Below are positions 15,617 to 23,013 of a stretch of 28,384 nucleotides of DNA, piece after piece; position 1 is the stretch's first letter, and the number at the start of each line of letters is the position of its first letter. A model generated the notes under the pieces. That model saw only the letters and a list, made by a program, of their open reading frames with translations, had not been told where the DNA came from and did no database searches. The stretch comes from Desulfobulbus sp. (lineage in GTDB: Bacteria; Desulfobacterota; Desulfobulbia; Desulfobulbales; Desulfobulbaceae), in NCBI GenBank assembly GCA_030600525.1, contig JAUVLX010000006.1, forward strand, positions 1 through 28,384, given 5' to 3'. A program made the translations under genes and the position numbers.

Positions 15617-18040
15617 TTATATCGTTTCCGTTTCTGTTTTTTTCTTACGGTTATTCTTTCGGATCTTGCCAAGGGTCAGCTTGATAACTTCATCCATATG
15701 CTTCACAGGATAAAAAGTGATCTTTCCCCGCAATTCTTCCGGAATTTCGACCAGATCCTTTTCATTTTCGTGAGGGATAATAATGTTTGTTATCCCTGCC
15801 CGCAAAGCAGCCAAGGCTTTGTCTTTCAAACCACCGATGGGAAGCACTCGGCCTCTAAGGGTCACCTCTCCGGTCATGGCAAACTGCTTTTTGACCGCCT
15901 TACCACTGATAGCCGAAAACAATGCGGTGGTCATGGTAATACCTGCTGAAGGCCCGTCTTTAGGAATAGCCCCGGCTGGTACGTGGATATGAATATCGAT
16001 ACTGTCAAAATATTCAGCATCCATACCAAGCTCATCCTTACGGCTCCGACAGTAACTCAGTGCGGCCTGGGCAGACTCCTTCATGACATCACCCAGTTGC
16101 CCGGTAAGAATCAACTTGCCTTTACCAGGAAGCACTGCAGTTTCGATATGCAGCAGCTCTCCACCCACTTCAGTCCATGCCAGTCCAACCACCAGACCCG
16201 GCTGGCTACTGGTATCCAATTCCGCTTCAGGTAAATATTTAGGTGGCCCCAAATATTTTGGCAAGGTATTTTCAGAGACAGCATATGGTCCTTTGCCTCC
16301 TTCTGCTACCTTGCGCGCTATCTTACGACAGATTTTCCCCAGTGCTCTTTCCAGGTTACGAACCCCTGCCTCATGGGTGTACTGACTGATTACGGTTTCC
16401 AGCATTTGGTCGCCCAATTTTATCTGGCGTGCCTTGATACCATTCTCAGTAATCTGCCGCGGTAGGAGATAACGGCGGGCAATAACTTTTTTCTCTTCCA
16501 GGGTATACCCTGACAAATGGATAACTTCCATCCTGTCCAGCAATGGCCGGGGAATGGTATCGCTACGGTTGGCGGTGGTGATGAACATGACTTTGGACAA
16601 GTCAAAAGGCAGGTTCATGTAATGGTCAGAAAAGGTACTATTCTGTTCCGGATCCAGCACTTCCAGCAGTGCCGAGGATGGATCACCGCGGTAATCATCT
16701 CCGACTTTATCGATTTCATCCATCATAAAAACAGGATTATTAGTCTCAGTCGTTTTCAACCCCTGCAAAATACGACCGGGAAGCGCCCCGATGTAGGTTC
16801 TGCGATGACCGCGAATCTCGGCTTCATCCCGCATACCTCCAAGAGAGAGACGATAAAACTTTCTCCCCATGGCCTTGGCGATTGCTTGCCCTAAGGACGT
16901 TTTTCCAACACCTGGAGGACCGACAAAACAGATGATCGGCCCCTTAGTGGACTTGTTGAGTTTTCTGACGGCCAGATATTCAAGGATACGTTCCTTAATC
17001 TTGTCCAAACCATAATGATCCTTATCAAGCACACCTGCAGCAACCTTTAAACTCAACCTATCACGAGAAGCATCTTTCCAGGGCAGATCAAGAAACCAAT
17101 CAAGATAGGTCCGCACAATAGTTGCCTCCGATGCATCAGGATGCATCATCTCCAGCCGCTTCAATTGCTTGCGTGCCTCTTTCTTGGCATACTTAGGCAT
17201 CTTTTTCTTTTTGAGGTCTTTGTGCAGCTCCTCTATTTCCTGGGAATAACTGTCCTCATCGCCAAGTTCCCGTTTCAATGCCTGCATCTGTTCACGCAGA
17301 AAATATTCACGTTGGCTTTTAGACATCTCCTCTTTAGCATCGGACTGAATCTTCGCTTGTACGGTGGAGACTTCAAGCTCCTTGCCCAACAGCTCGGCAA
17401 CCAGACGCAACCGCTCAACCGGATCTATCATCTCCAGAATCTGTTGCGATTCAGCTATCTTGAGCCGCAAGTTGGACCCAACAAGATCTGCCAGGCGACC
17501 TGGTTCCTCGATGTTATTGATGATCATCATCAAATCAGAAGACAATATCCCCCTGAGTGACATAATCTTCTCGGTCTGTTCACGGACCGTGCGCATCAAT
17601 GCCTCAGTTTCCACAGAAACTTCTGTGGTCTCTGGTTCTTCCAGCAGGTCGATGTCAACTTTGTAATAGGGTTCTTTTTGCTGAATAGCTCGAATCTTTG
17701 CTTTTGAAAGAGCCTGCACCAGCACCTTGAGTCGCCCGTCCGGCAGCTTCAAGGTACGCATAATCATCGAAACCATGCCTACCTTATACAGATCTTCCTC
17801 ATCCGGCTCATCTTTGGTGGCATCCTTCTGGGTGACCAACATCAGCAGCTTATTGCTATTAGCCGCTTCATTGACGGCTTCCACTGATCCGGGACGACCG
17901 ACAAACAACGGAATGATCATGTAATTAAAAACAACCACATCACGTACCGCCATCATGGGCAGGGATTCCGGAATCTCAAGATCCTTAGGACTCTCCCCAA
18001 AATCATCCATACTGTGGGACAACGAATCGTCAAACTCCAC
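15617..18040 (-). CDS. lon: ATP-dependent protease Lon (LonA)
   Basis: 807 aa, full-length LonA. It degrades misfolded and regulatory proteins in the cytoplasm. Order: N-terminal substrate-recognition LON domain (about 25-220) starting at LPMMAVRDVVVFNYMIIPLFVGR, coiled-coil linker with the AKEEMSKSQREYFLREQMQAL helix (about 240-270), AAA+ module with Walker A GPPGVGKTSLGQAIA and Walker B PVFMMDEIDKVG, then the protease domain with the serine in KDGPSAGITM and the lysine in GGLKDKALAALRAG (Ser-Lys dyad). Start is GTG at 18040 with a strong GAGGAGG ribosome-binding site six bases away. A sigma70-like promoter lies at 18097-18125. The C-terminal tail is Lys/Thr rich. Confidence 0.97.
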   Translation of the reverse strand: MEFDDSLSHSMDDFGESPKDLEIPESLPMMAVRDVVVFNYMIIPLFVGRPGSVEAVNEAANSNKLLMLVTQKDATKDEPDEEDLYKVGMVSMIMRTLKLPDGRLKVLVQALSKAKIRAIQQKEPYYKVDIDLLEEPETTEVSVETEALMRTVREQTEKIMSLRGILSSDLMMIINNIEEPGRLADLVGSNLRLKIAESQQILEMIDPVERLRLVAELLGKELEVSTVQAKIQSDAKEEMSKSQREYFLREQMQALKRELGDEDSYSQEIEELHKDLKKKKMPKYAKKEARKQLKRLEMMHPDASEATIVRTYLDWFLDLPWKDASRDRLSLKVAAGVLDKDHYGLDKIKERILEYLAVRKLNKSTKGPIICFVGPPGVGKTSLGQAIAKAMGRKFYRLSLGGMRDEAEIRGHRRTYIGALPGRILQGLKTTETNNPVFMMDEIDKVGDDYRGDPSSALLEVLDPEQNSTFSDHYMNLPFDLSKVMFITTANRSDTIPRPLLDRMEVIHLSGYTLEEKKVIARRYLLPRQITENGIKARQIKLGDQMLETVISQYTHEAGVRNLERALGKICRKIARKVAEGGKGPYAVSENTLPKYLGPPKYLPEAELDTSSQPGLVVGLAWTEVGGELLHIETAVLPGKGKLILTGQLGDVMKESAQAALSYCRSRKDELGMDAEYFDSIDIHIHVPAGAIPKDGPSAGITMTTALFSAISGKAVKKQFAMTGEVTLRGRVLPIGGLKDKALAALRAGITNIIIPHENEKDLVEIPEELRGKITFYPVKHMDEVIKLTLGKIRKNNRKKKTETETI

Positions 18041-18096
18041 TATTTTCCTCCTCTTAAAACGCCTATGGCGAATACTGGTAAATAATTATCAACAGG

Positions 18097-18125
18097 AAGG
18101 TAAACACAACAACATCCGAAGTCAA
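18097..18125 (-). promoter_or_regulatory. Putative sigma70 promoter of lon
   Basis: Minus strand TTGACT at 18125-18120, 17-bp spacer, TACCTT at 18102-18097. The -35 is 5/6, the -10 is weak. No clear sigma32 consensus or CIRCE repeat was seen, although lon is often heat-induced. Confidence 0.35.
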
Positions 18126-18525
18126 GCCACGGAACTGCGACTAGAGTTGTTATAAAGAAGATATAAAGAAGAACCCGGTAGACGAGGCTGAAATCAAGTT
18201 ATGCTGAGAGATAACAGAAAGCTTTTCCTCTTCCTTCCTAATGCGTTATAAGTATGATGGGCTCATAAAAACTCCATCACACCCAAAAGAAGGCTAAATT
18301 AAAGCACAGGTATGTAATTAATCGAACAAAGCAAGACTCCATGGAGAGGTCTTTTTCCTGGGCGAGAAGGGCTATTATACTCCGGGGCATGGAAAATAGC
18401 AAAACACCGTAGAACGAAGTTTTTACAACGCTATCATAATTATCTTGCTTAAATTTCTAGCTACCAATATAGAGGACGAAGAATACATTAATTATCTCAA
18501 GTCCCTATCCACACAGGATGTAACC
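18126..18525. other. Gene-free stretch between lon and the acyltransferase gene
   Basis: About 400 bp between divergent genes. It holds the upstream part of the lon promoter region, an A-rich duplicated ATAAAGAAG-type motif near 18152-18172, a weak hairpin with T-run near 18333-18356, and a TATACT hexamer at 18376-18381 without a good -35. The reading frame of the acyltransferase is open from a TTG at 18445, but the better start is 18526. No RNA gene was recognised. Confidence 0.4.
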
Positions 18526-19326
18526 ATGCTTAGCCCTGCTTCTTTATTTCACCTGGACGACTTCCCTGAAAAAGATATCTTCAGCAACTGCATCTACGCC
18601 TGGGATGCCCTGAAACAGCTCAAAGAATACTCCAGCAGACGAACCAGCGAGAACCTTACCCACCGGTGCCTGAGTGACGGCATCCCCTTGCCAAGCCCCT
18701 TTCTCGTTCACAACGGAAAACTGCGTGACGCCAGGGAATGCACCATCACTTTTAACGATGTGACCAAGGGCAAACTGGTGGTGACGGAAAATGGTCAGTT
18801 ACTAGAGGGGGCATCGATCATCATGGCAGGAGCAGTGCTGATCGGGAAAAAAATTGAAATAGGGAAAGGGGTACTCATTGAATCAGGAACCTACATAAAA
18901 GAACCTGCCATTATCGGTGACTATTCAGAAATCAGGCACGGTGCCTACATGCGCGGTTATTGCGTCATTGGCAAGCGATGTGTCGTAGGCCATGCCACAG
19001 AAGTCAAGCATTCGATTTTCCTTAACGACGCCAAAGCCGGCCATTTTGCTTATCTGGGCGACTCTATCCTGGGTAACAATGTGAATCTTGGAGCAGGCAC
19101 CAAATTTGCCAATCTTCGTTTTCTTCCCGGCACGGTTGGCATTAAGACAGAAAAAGAAACCATTGACAGCGGATTGCGTAAGATAGGTGCTATCCTCGGC
19201 GACAACAGTCAAACAGGGTGCAACTCTGTTACTAATCCGGGAACGATCATGGGCCAAAAGAGTGCGCTTATGCCAAACACCACCGCTGCTTCTGGTTTTC
19301 ACCCTCCAAACAGTCTGATAAGATAG
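18526..19326 (+). CDS. Left-handed beta-helix acyltransferase, GlmU C-terminal-like
   Basis: 266 aa from ATG at 18526, chosen because ACAGGA lies eight bases before it and the family usually starts just before this point; an in-frame TTG at 18445 would add 27 residues. The N-terminal 90 residues are helical (LFHLDDF...YAWDALKQLKEYS). The rest is a hexapeptide-repeat beta-helix (about 115-245) with the imperfect [LIV]-G-x4 turns, such as GASIIMAGAVLIGKKIEIGKGVLIESGTYI split across several turns, VKHSIFLNDAKAGHFAYLGDSILG, and NLGAGTKFANLR, which resembles the acetyl-CoA-binding loop of GlmU. Expected to acetylate a glucosamine-1-phosphate or sugar nucleotide; the uridylyltransferase domain of GlmU is absent. 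Its last 59 bp overlap a convergent gene. Confidence 0.8.
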   Translation: MLSPASLFHLDDFPEKDIFSNCIYAWDALKQLKEYSSRRTSENLTHRCLSDGIPLPSPFLVHNGKLRDARECTITFNDVTKGKLVVTENGQLLEGASIIMAGAVLIGKKIEIGKGVLIESGTYIKEPAIIGDYSEIRHGAYMRGYCVIGKRCVVGHATEVKHSIFLNDAKAGHFAYLGDSILGNNVNLGAGTKFANLRFLPGTVGIKTEKETIDSGLRKIGAILGDNSQTGCNSVTNPGTIMGQKSALMPNTTAASGFHPPNSLIR

Positions 19327-19642
19327 GGAGTCTGCTTTTGATATCCGTTGGTTCCGTCCCTCCGCCTGCATACTCATAGAGGGCAAAAAAGAAGGCAAAA
19401 AGGATACCGACGGTAAAGTATATCCGGAGCAATCGATCCCAGGGTAACCTGGGCGCATCGGTCATTTTTTTAAATATCGCTGCAGTAATATAGGTGAAGC
19501 CAAGCGCATAGGGAGCAGTCAGCAACAGCTGAGACATGGTGCCGACCAAGGTAGCAACCAAGTCACTTCCCAATCGCAAGTGAAAGAGCAGATATACACC
19601 TGCAGTCAAAATAAACGTTATTTTTTCTCGTAAAGTCGTCAT
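19268..19642 (-). CDS. Small three-helix membrane protein, unknown function
   Basis: 124 aa with about three hydrophobic helices (residues 8-25, 33-57, 72-91) and a short charged loop containing KKMTDAPRLPWDR before the last one. The C-terminal 30 residues are polar and lie in the overlap with the acyltransferase gene. I do not recognise the family. Its ATG at 19642 overlaps the ATG of the plus-strand neighbour within the single tetramer CATG (19640-19643), and its 3-prime end overlaps the other neighbour by 59 bp, so the gene is antisense-flanked at both ends. No good ribosome-binding site is visible. Amino-acid composition and hydropathy are those of a real membrane protein rather than a shadow frame, but this is the least certain of the longer genes. 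Confidence 0.6.
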   Translation of the reverse strand: MTTLREKITFILTAGVYLLFHLRLGSDLVATLVGTMSQLLLTAPYALGFTYITAAIFKKMTDAPRLPWDRLLRIYFTVGILFAFFFALYEYAGGGTEPTDIKSRLPILSDCLEGENQKQRWCLA

Positions 19643-20726
19643 GTCAAATATAAAAGCTTGTTTTTTTCCGCAAACAGTACCGGATGCGGCACATTTCCTA
19701 CCCCTTGTACATGTTTTCCCTTCACTTGTCTACCTTCAGGCGATAGAGAATAATTCTTCTGCTGTAGCTGAAAAAGGCTCTTTGACGCGGCAGCTCATTG
19801 ATGGGGACCAGATTACTTTTTTCTCGCCCGCACCACTTGGCGATGATCGCGAACGTTTTCTCTCTTTAATAGCAGACCTCCACAACCGCCGTGATGATTA
19901 TGCCAGCCAACTGTCTGCCTTGGCACTGATGAATCTCAGCGACAAAGGGAAAAAAGAATCCAGGCATTCCATCATCAGTCATCTCAAGGGAAGTCAGCAA
20001 CCGGAGCAGGACAGCAGGTCCATGTTGCTCTGGCAGGCACGCCTGGTTTTGAAACTAGGGGAGTTGTTTGACCGCGAACAGAAGGAAATCGACAACCAAC
20101 TTGCTTCCATGGCACAAAAGCAGGATAACCTGCTCCAGGAGTTACGTGAAGAAACCGACAACCCCTTTTCACTAACCCAGGGGATAAGCGAGGTTACCAG
20201 ACAAACAGACGCCATGCTTTCCCAGCGCCTTACAGCCTGGGCACAGATCTACTGCCTGGGCCATGTTCCTGATTCGGCTTACACCAGGCTCTTCATCACC
20301 TCTGACCTTGGTGTGGCCGGGAAAATCATTGACCTGTGGGAAAACAGTCTGGCAACCACACCGTCACCGGTTATCATTGAGCTGCCTGGATATGGAAACC
20401 AAAAAGCAGCTCACACCATCGACCCAACTCAGCTGCCATCTATACCAAACAAAAACCTGCAGGCACTCTGCACCCGGCTTGTGACTGAAAACATAGAACA
20501 AGAAGAAATTACCTCACATATCCGAGCCTGGCACCAGGAACTTGACCGGCAATACCCAACAAACCAATACGAGCGGGCCAGACTTTCCCTCTACCCTTTT
20601 CAAACGGTCACGCCAAAACAATTATTTAAAGAGACGTTTGCTCACGGCATGCCGGGAAAAGAACAATCAGCAGCAGATCAGAAAGGATGTGTTATCGGAG
20701 TACTGGAAACAAACCCAGCAGGGTGA
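19641..20726 (+). CDS. Conserved-looking hypothetical protein with central coiled coil
   Basis: 361 aa, cytoplasmic by composition, no signal peptide or membrane helix. The N-terminus (PLVHVFPSLVYLQAIE) looks like a globular start. Residues about 130-180 (REQKEIDNQLASMAQKQDNLLQELREETDN) are strongly helical and probably coiled coil. Residues about 190-250 hold a compact segment with LTAWAQIYCLGHVPDSAYTRLFITSDLGVAGKIIDLWE. The C-terminal part is polar. No catalytic motif is seen and I do not recognise the family. The ATG shares the CATG tetramer with the divergent small membrane gene; no strong ribosome-binding site precedes it. It stops 28 bp before a hairpin at 20755. Confidence 0.75.
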   Translation: MSNIKACFFPQTVPDAAHFLPLVHVFPSLVYLQAIENNSSAVAEKGSLTRQLIDGDQITFFSPAPLGDDRERFLSLIADLHNRRDDYASQLSALALMNLSDKGKKESRHSIISHLKGSQQPEQDSRSMLLWQARLVLKLGELFDREQKEIDNQLASMAQKQDNLLQELREETDNPFSLTQGISEVTRQTDAMLSQRLTAWAQIYCLGHVPDSAYTRLFITSDLGVAGKIIDLWENSLATTPSPVIIELPGYGNQKAAHTIDPTQLPSIPNKNLQALCTRLVTENIEQEEITSHIRAWHQELDRQYPTNQYERARLSLYPFQTVTPKQLFKETFAHGMPGKEQSAADQKGCVIGVLETNPAG

Positions 20727-20754
20727 CAGCTACAGAAGGTGGGCTCTAAAAAAA

Positions 20755-20790
20755 CGGGTCGGACCTGTTATTCCCAACAGGCGCGACCCG
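20755..20790 (-). terminator. Hairpin terminator, probably of uspA, now displaced
   Basis: CGGGTCG-GA-CCTGTT, loop ATTCCC, AACAGG-CG-CGACCCG: 13 paired bases with a 2x2 internal mismatch. On the minus strand it is followed by seven T (20754-20748), so it reads as an intrinsic terminator for leftward transcription. It could also slow plus-strand transcription leaving 20726. It is 254 bp from the uspA stop, but only about 30 bp if the 216-bp insertion and one 8-bp repeat are removed. Confidence 0.75.
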
Positions 20791-20817
20791 GAATATAAAT
20801 AAAAGAAAAACAAAAAG

Positions 20818-21033
20818 CTGAAGTTTCCCGGTTTTATTTTTATGGCAAACTTTACAATGCGTTATATGTTACTGAAACATTGAACTTTTGCCAGATCGAG
20901 GAACTCCTGTGTTAAGGGGTAATAAAATGGGGTTTTGCTACGTGCATGGCAAATACCGCAAAAAATAAATTCATTCCCGCTGTCGTGGCGCACCACGGCA
21001 GCTTGGACATTGTTAAAAACCGGGAAACTTCAG
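20818..21033. mobile_element. MITE-like element, 216 bp, with perfect 18-bp terminal inverted repeats and 8-bp target duplication
   Basis: Left end CTGAAGTTTCCCGGTTTT (20818-20835) and right end AAAACCGGGAAACTTCAG (21016-21033) are exact reverse complements. The direct repeat ACAAAAAG flanks both ends exactly (20810-20817 and 21034-21041). The interior (180 bp) holds no complete transposase; a short open frame starts at 20946 but runs out through the right end into uspA antisense. This is the classic layout of a non-autonomous transposable element or an internally deleted insertion sequence. An 8-bp duplication occurs in several IS families, so the parent family is not assigned. Confidence 0.8.
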
Positions 21034-21044
21034 ACAAAAAGCAC

Positions 21045-21530
21045 TTAAGCTGTTTTCTCCTCACACTCCTTACGATATGGGTTAATGGTCATCACCGGGC
21101 AGCATGCGGTCTTCACCACTTTATCAGCAACACTGCCAAACATGATCCTCTCCAACCCCTTGTATCCATGGGTTCCCATGACTATGAGATGCGCCCCTTT
21201 CTCGGTAGCATAGGCAAGTATTTCCTCGGCCACATCACCTGACAAAACGGTGCTCGTCACGTTGCTCACCCCGAACGTCTCAAAGGTAGCTTTATGCTCC
21301 TCAACAAAAGTTACCATTCGCTGTTGTGCGGAATCAAACAACTCTTCCTCAAGGTTGGGCAGGTTCACCGGGGGAACAAAGAAACCGCTGTAATCTTCAA
21401 AATTCTGGGCAACAAAAACAAGGTCTAAATCAGCTTGAAAGGTTCCAGCTACATAGGCTGCTGCGCTGGCGATTTTACCGGCATTATCGGAAAAATCAAT
21501 GGGTGTGAGAACACGTTTTATTTCCTGCAT
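21045..21530 (-). CDS. Universal stress protein (UspA family)
   Basis: 161 aa, single Usp domain, cytoplasmic. The family helps survival under starvation or stress, often through ATP binding. The start KRVLTPIDFSDNAGKIASAAAYVA is the Usp beta1-alpha1 signature and the ATP-binding motif G-x2-G-x9-GS is complete in MGTHGYKGLERIMFGSVADKVV. The C-terminus ends VMTINPYRKE and a lysine tail. The ribosome-binding site GGGAGG lies seven bases before ATG. A small transposable element sits 3 bp after the stop codon and separates it from its probable terminator. It is divergent from the ahbD-like gene. Confidence 0.93.
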   Translation of the reverse strand: MQEIKRVLTPIDFSDNAGKIASAAAYVAGTFQADLDLVFVAQNFEDYSGFFVPPVNLPNLEEELFDSAQQRMVTFVEEHKATFETFGVSNVTSTVLSGDVAEEILAYATEKGAHLIVMGTHGYKGLERIMFGSVADKVVKTACCPVMTINPYRKECEEKTA

Positions 21531-21678
21531 AAATTACCTCCCTGTTAGAAACAACAATAACAAATACTTCGTCCTATCTGCTGTAAATATATAGTCATTT
21601 TATCTTTTTTTCTAGCTTTATTGTTACACATGCTCCCCTTCAATACAAGGCTAAACAGCAATAATTTCAGGAAAAAAG

Positions 21679-21707
21679 TTGACCAAGGCAGCCACAACGA
21701 ATATATT
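21679..21707 (+). promoter_or_regulatory. Sigma70-type promoter of the ahbD-like gene
   Basis: TTGACC (21679-21684), 17-bp spacer, TATATT (21702-21707). Each box matches consensus at 5/6. Predicted transcription start near 21714, about 30 bases before the start codon. Confidence 0.65.
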
Positions 21708-21744
21708 TTGAATTCTTTTTTAAATATCTGATCCGGAGTTCACA

Positions 21745-22800
21745 ATGGATTTTATTCCTAAATGGATAGCCTGGGAAATTACCCGCCGCTGCAACCTTAA
21801 ATGTGTACATTGCCGTTCCTCTTCTGAGCTACAAATAGACGATCATCCAGACTTCTCCCTTGCAGAAGCTAAAAGAATCATAGACGATATCCACAGCTAC
21901 GCTGATCCGGTTATGGTTTTATCAGGTGGAGAGCCACTGCTTCGGGAGGACGTATTCGACATTGCAGCCTACGGTACAGGACTTGGAATGCGTATGTGTC
22001 TGGCGACCAATGGAACATTGGTCACCGAAGAAACCTGCCTCAAAATAAAGGAAAGCGGGATCAAGATGGTTTCTCTCAGCCTGGACGGTGCCTCCGCTGA
22101 TATCCATGATGATTTTCGCAATCAACCGGGAGCATTTGCCGGGACAATGCACGCCATTGAGCTCTTCAATAAACACAAAATAGACTTCCTGGTAAATTCT
22201 AGTTTTACCAAAAGAAACAAACAGGAAGCACCAAAGATCTATGAACTGGTCAAATCCTTAGGCGCAACAGCCTGGTACCTGTTTATGATCGTCCCCACCG
22301 GCCGGGGGGAAGAAATCATGTCAGAACTGATCCCAGAAAACGAATATGAGGACATGCTCAACTGGCATTACGATATGGAAGCCGACGAGTCCGACATTTT
22401 GGTTCGCCCCACCTGCGCCCCGCAGTACTATCGCATTGTACTCCAGCGTTCAAAGGAAGAGGGTTCCCGTTTCAAACGTCGTAACCTCAAGTTTTCCACG
22501 GGCGGGTCCAAGGGCTGTCTGGCTGGCCAGCTGATCTGCCTTATTGATGTTGATCAAAACATCCTGCCCTGTAGCTACTTCCCACTTTCAGGTGGTAACC
22601 TGAAGGAGCAATCCTTTAAGGAAATCTGGGAAACCTCCAAGCTCCTTCTGGATATGCGGGATTTTAAAAATTACAAAGGCACCTGCGGCAAATGTGAGTA
22701 TGTCAATGTGTGCGGCGGCTGCCGTGCCAGAGCGTATGCAATGACAGGCGACTACATGGGCCAAGAACCTTTTTGCCATTACCAGCCTGGTAAAGTATGA
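21745..22800 (+). CDS. ahbD: Radical SAM/SPASM enzyme, probable heme b synthase AhbD
   Basis: 351 aa. AhbD turns Fe-coproporphyrin III into heme b by oxidative decarboxylation of two propionates, the last step of the siroheme-dependent heme pathway of sulfate reducers and archaea. The radical SAM cluster cysteines are C16, C20 and C23 (RRCNLKCVHC), with SGGEPLLRED as the SAM-binding GGE motif. Auxiliary-cluster cysteines lie in the C-terminal third: CLAGQLICLI, LPCSYFP, and C-x2-C-x5-C-x2-C in CGKCEYVNVCGGC with a last FCHY. The short N-terminus KWIAWEITRRCNLKC fits AhbD better than AhbC, which has a longer leader; other SPASM maturases remain possible. Followed 213 bp later by hemE on the same strand, which supports a heme role. 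Ribosome-binding site CGGAG. Confidence 0.75.
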   Translation: MDFIPKWIAWEITRRCNLKCVHCRSSSELQIDDHPDFSLAEAKRIIDDIHSYADPVMVLSGGEPLLREDVFDIAAYGTGLGMRMCLATNGTLVTEETCLKIKESGIKMVSLSLDGASADIHDDFRNQPGAFAGTMHAIELFNKHKIDFLVNSSFTKRNKQEAPKIYELVKSLGATAWYLFMIVPTGRGEEIMSELIPENEYEDMLNWHYDMEADESDILVRPTCAPQYYRIVLQRSKEEGSRFKRRNLKFSTGGSKGCLAGQLICLIDVDQNILPCSYFPLSGGNLKEQSFKEIWETSKLLLDMRDFKNYKGTCGKCEYVNVCGGCRARAYAMTGDYMGQEPFCHYQPGKV

Positions 22801-23013
22801 CAATAGGGTATCTTGAATACTTAGATTTTTTGTCCAATGTTGAGGCATTCGAAAAAAAATACTATAGGCATATAATTACTATCTGAGTTTACACTTACCT
22901 CCGAGGATATTTTTTTGAACATAACGGGGTAAGCGATAGACGCCGATAGATTCGGACGTAAAGAAAAGTATGCAAGATGGTCAATAGATAAATCAAGTTA
23001 TAACAGAGGATAC

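Noticed and set aside
18333..18356. Possible intrinsic terminator or small RNA end upstream of the acyltransferase
   Set aside because: The stem (AAGAC/GTCTT) is only five base pairs with a large loop, and no upstream gene on that strand needs a terminator there.
18925..19458. 177-codon minus-strand open frame over the acyltransferase
   Set aside because: Overlaps two better-supported genes; composition is that of a shadow frame.
20946..21242. 98-codon open frame starting inside the miniature element
   Set aside because: It crosses the right terminal repeat and runs antisense into uspA. It could contain a transposase fragment at its start, but no transposase motif is visible.
22920..22990. 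Cyclic-di-GMP or cobalamin riboswitch before hemE
   Set aside because: The conserved core motifs of these riboswitches are not present.
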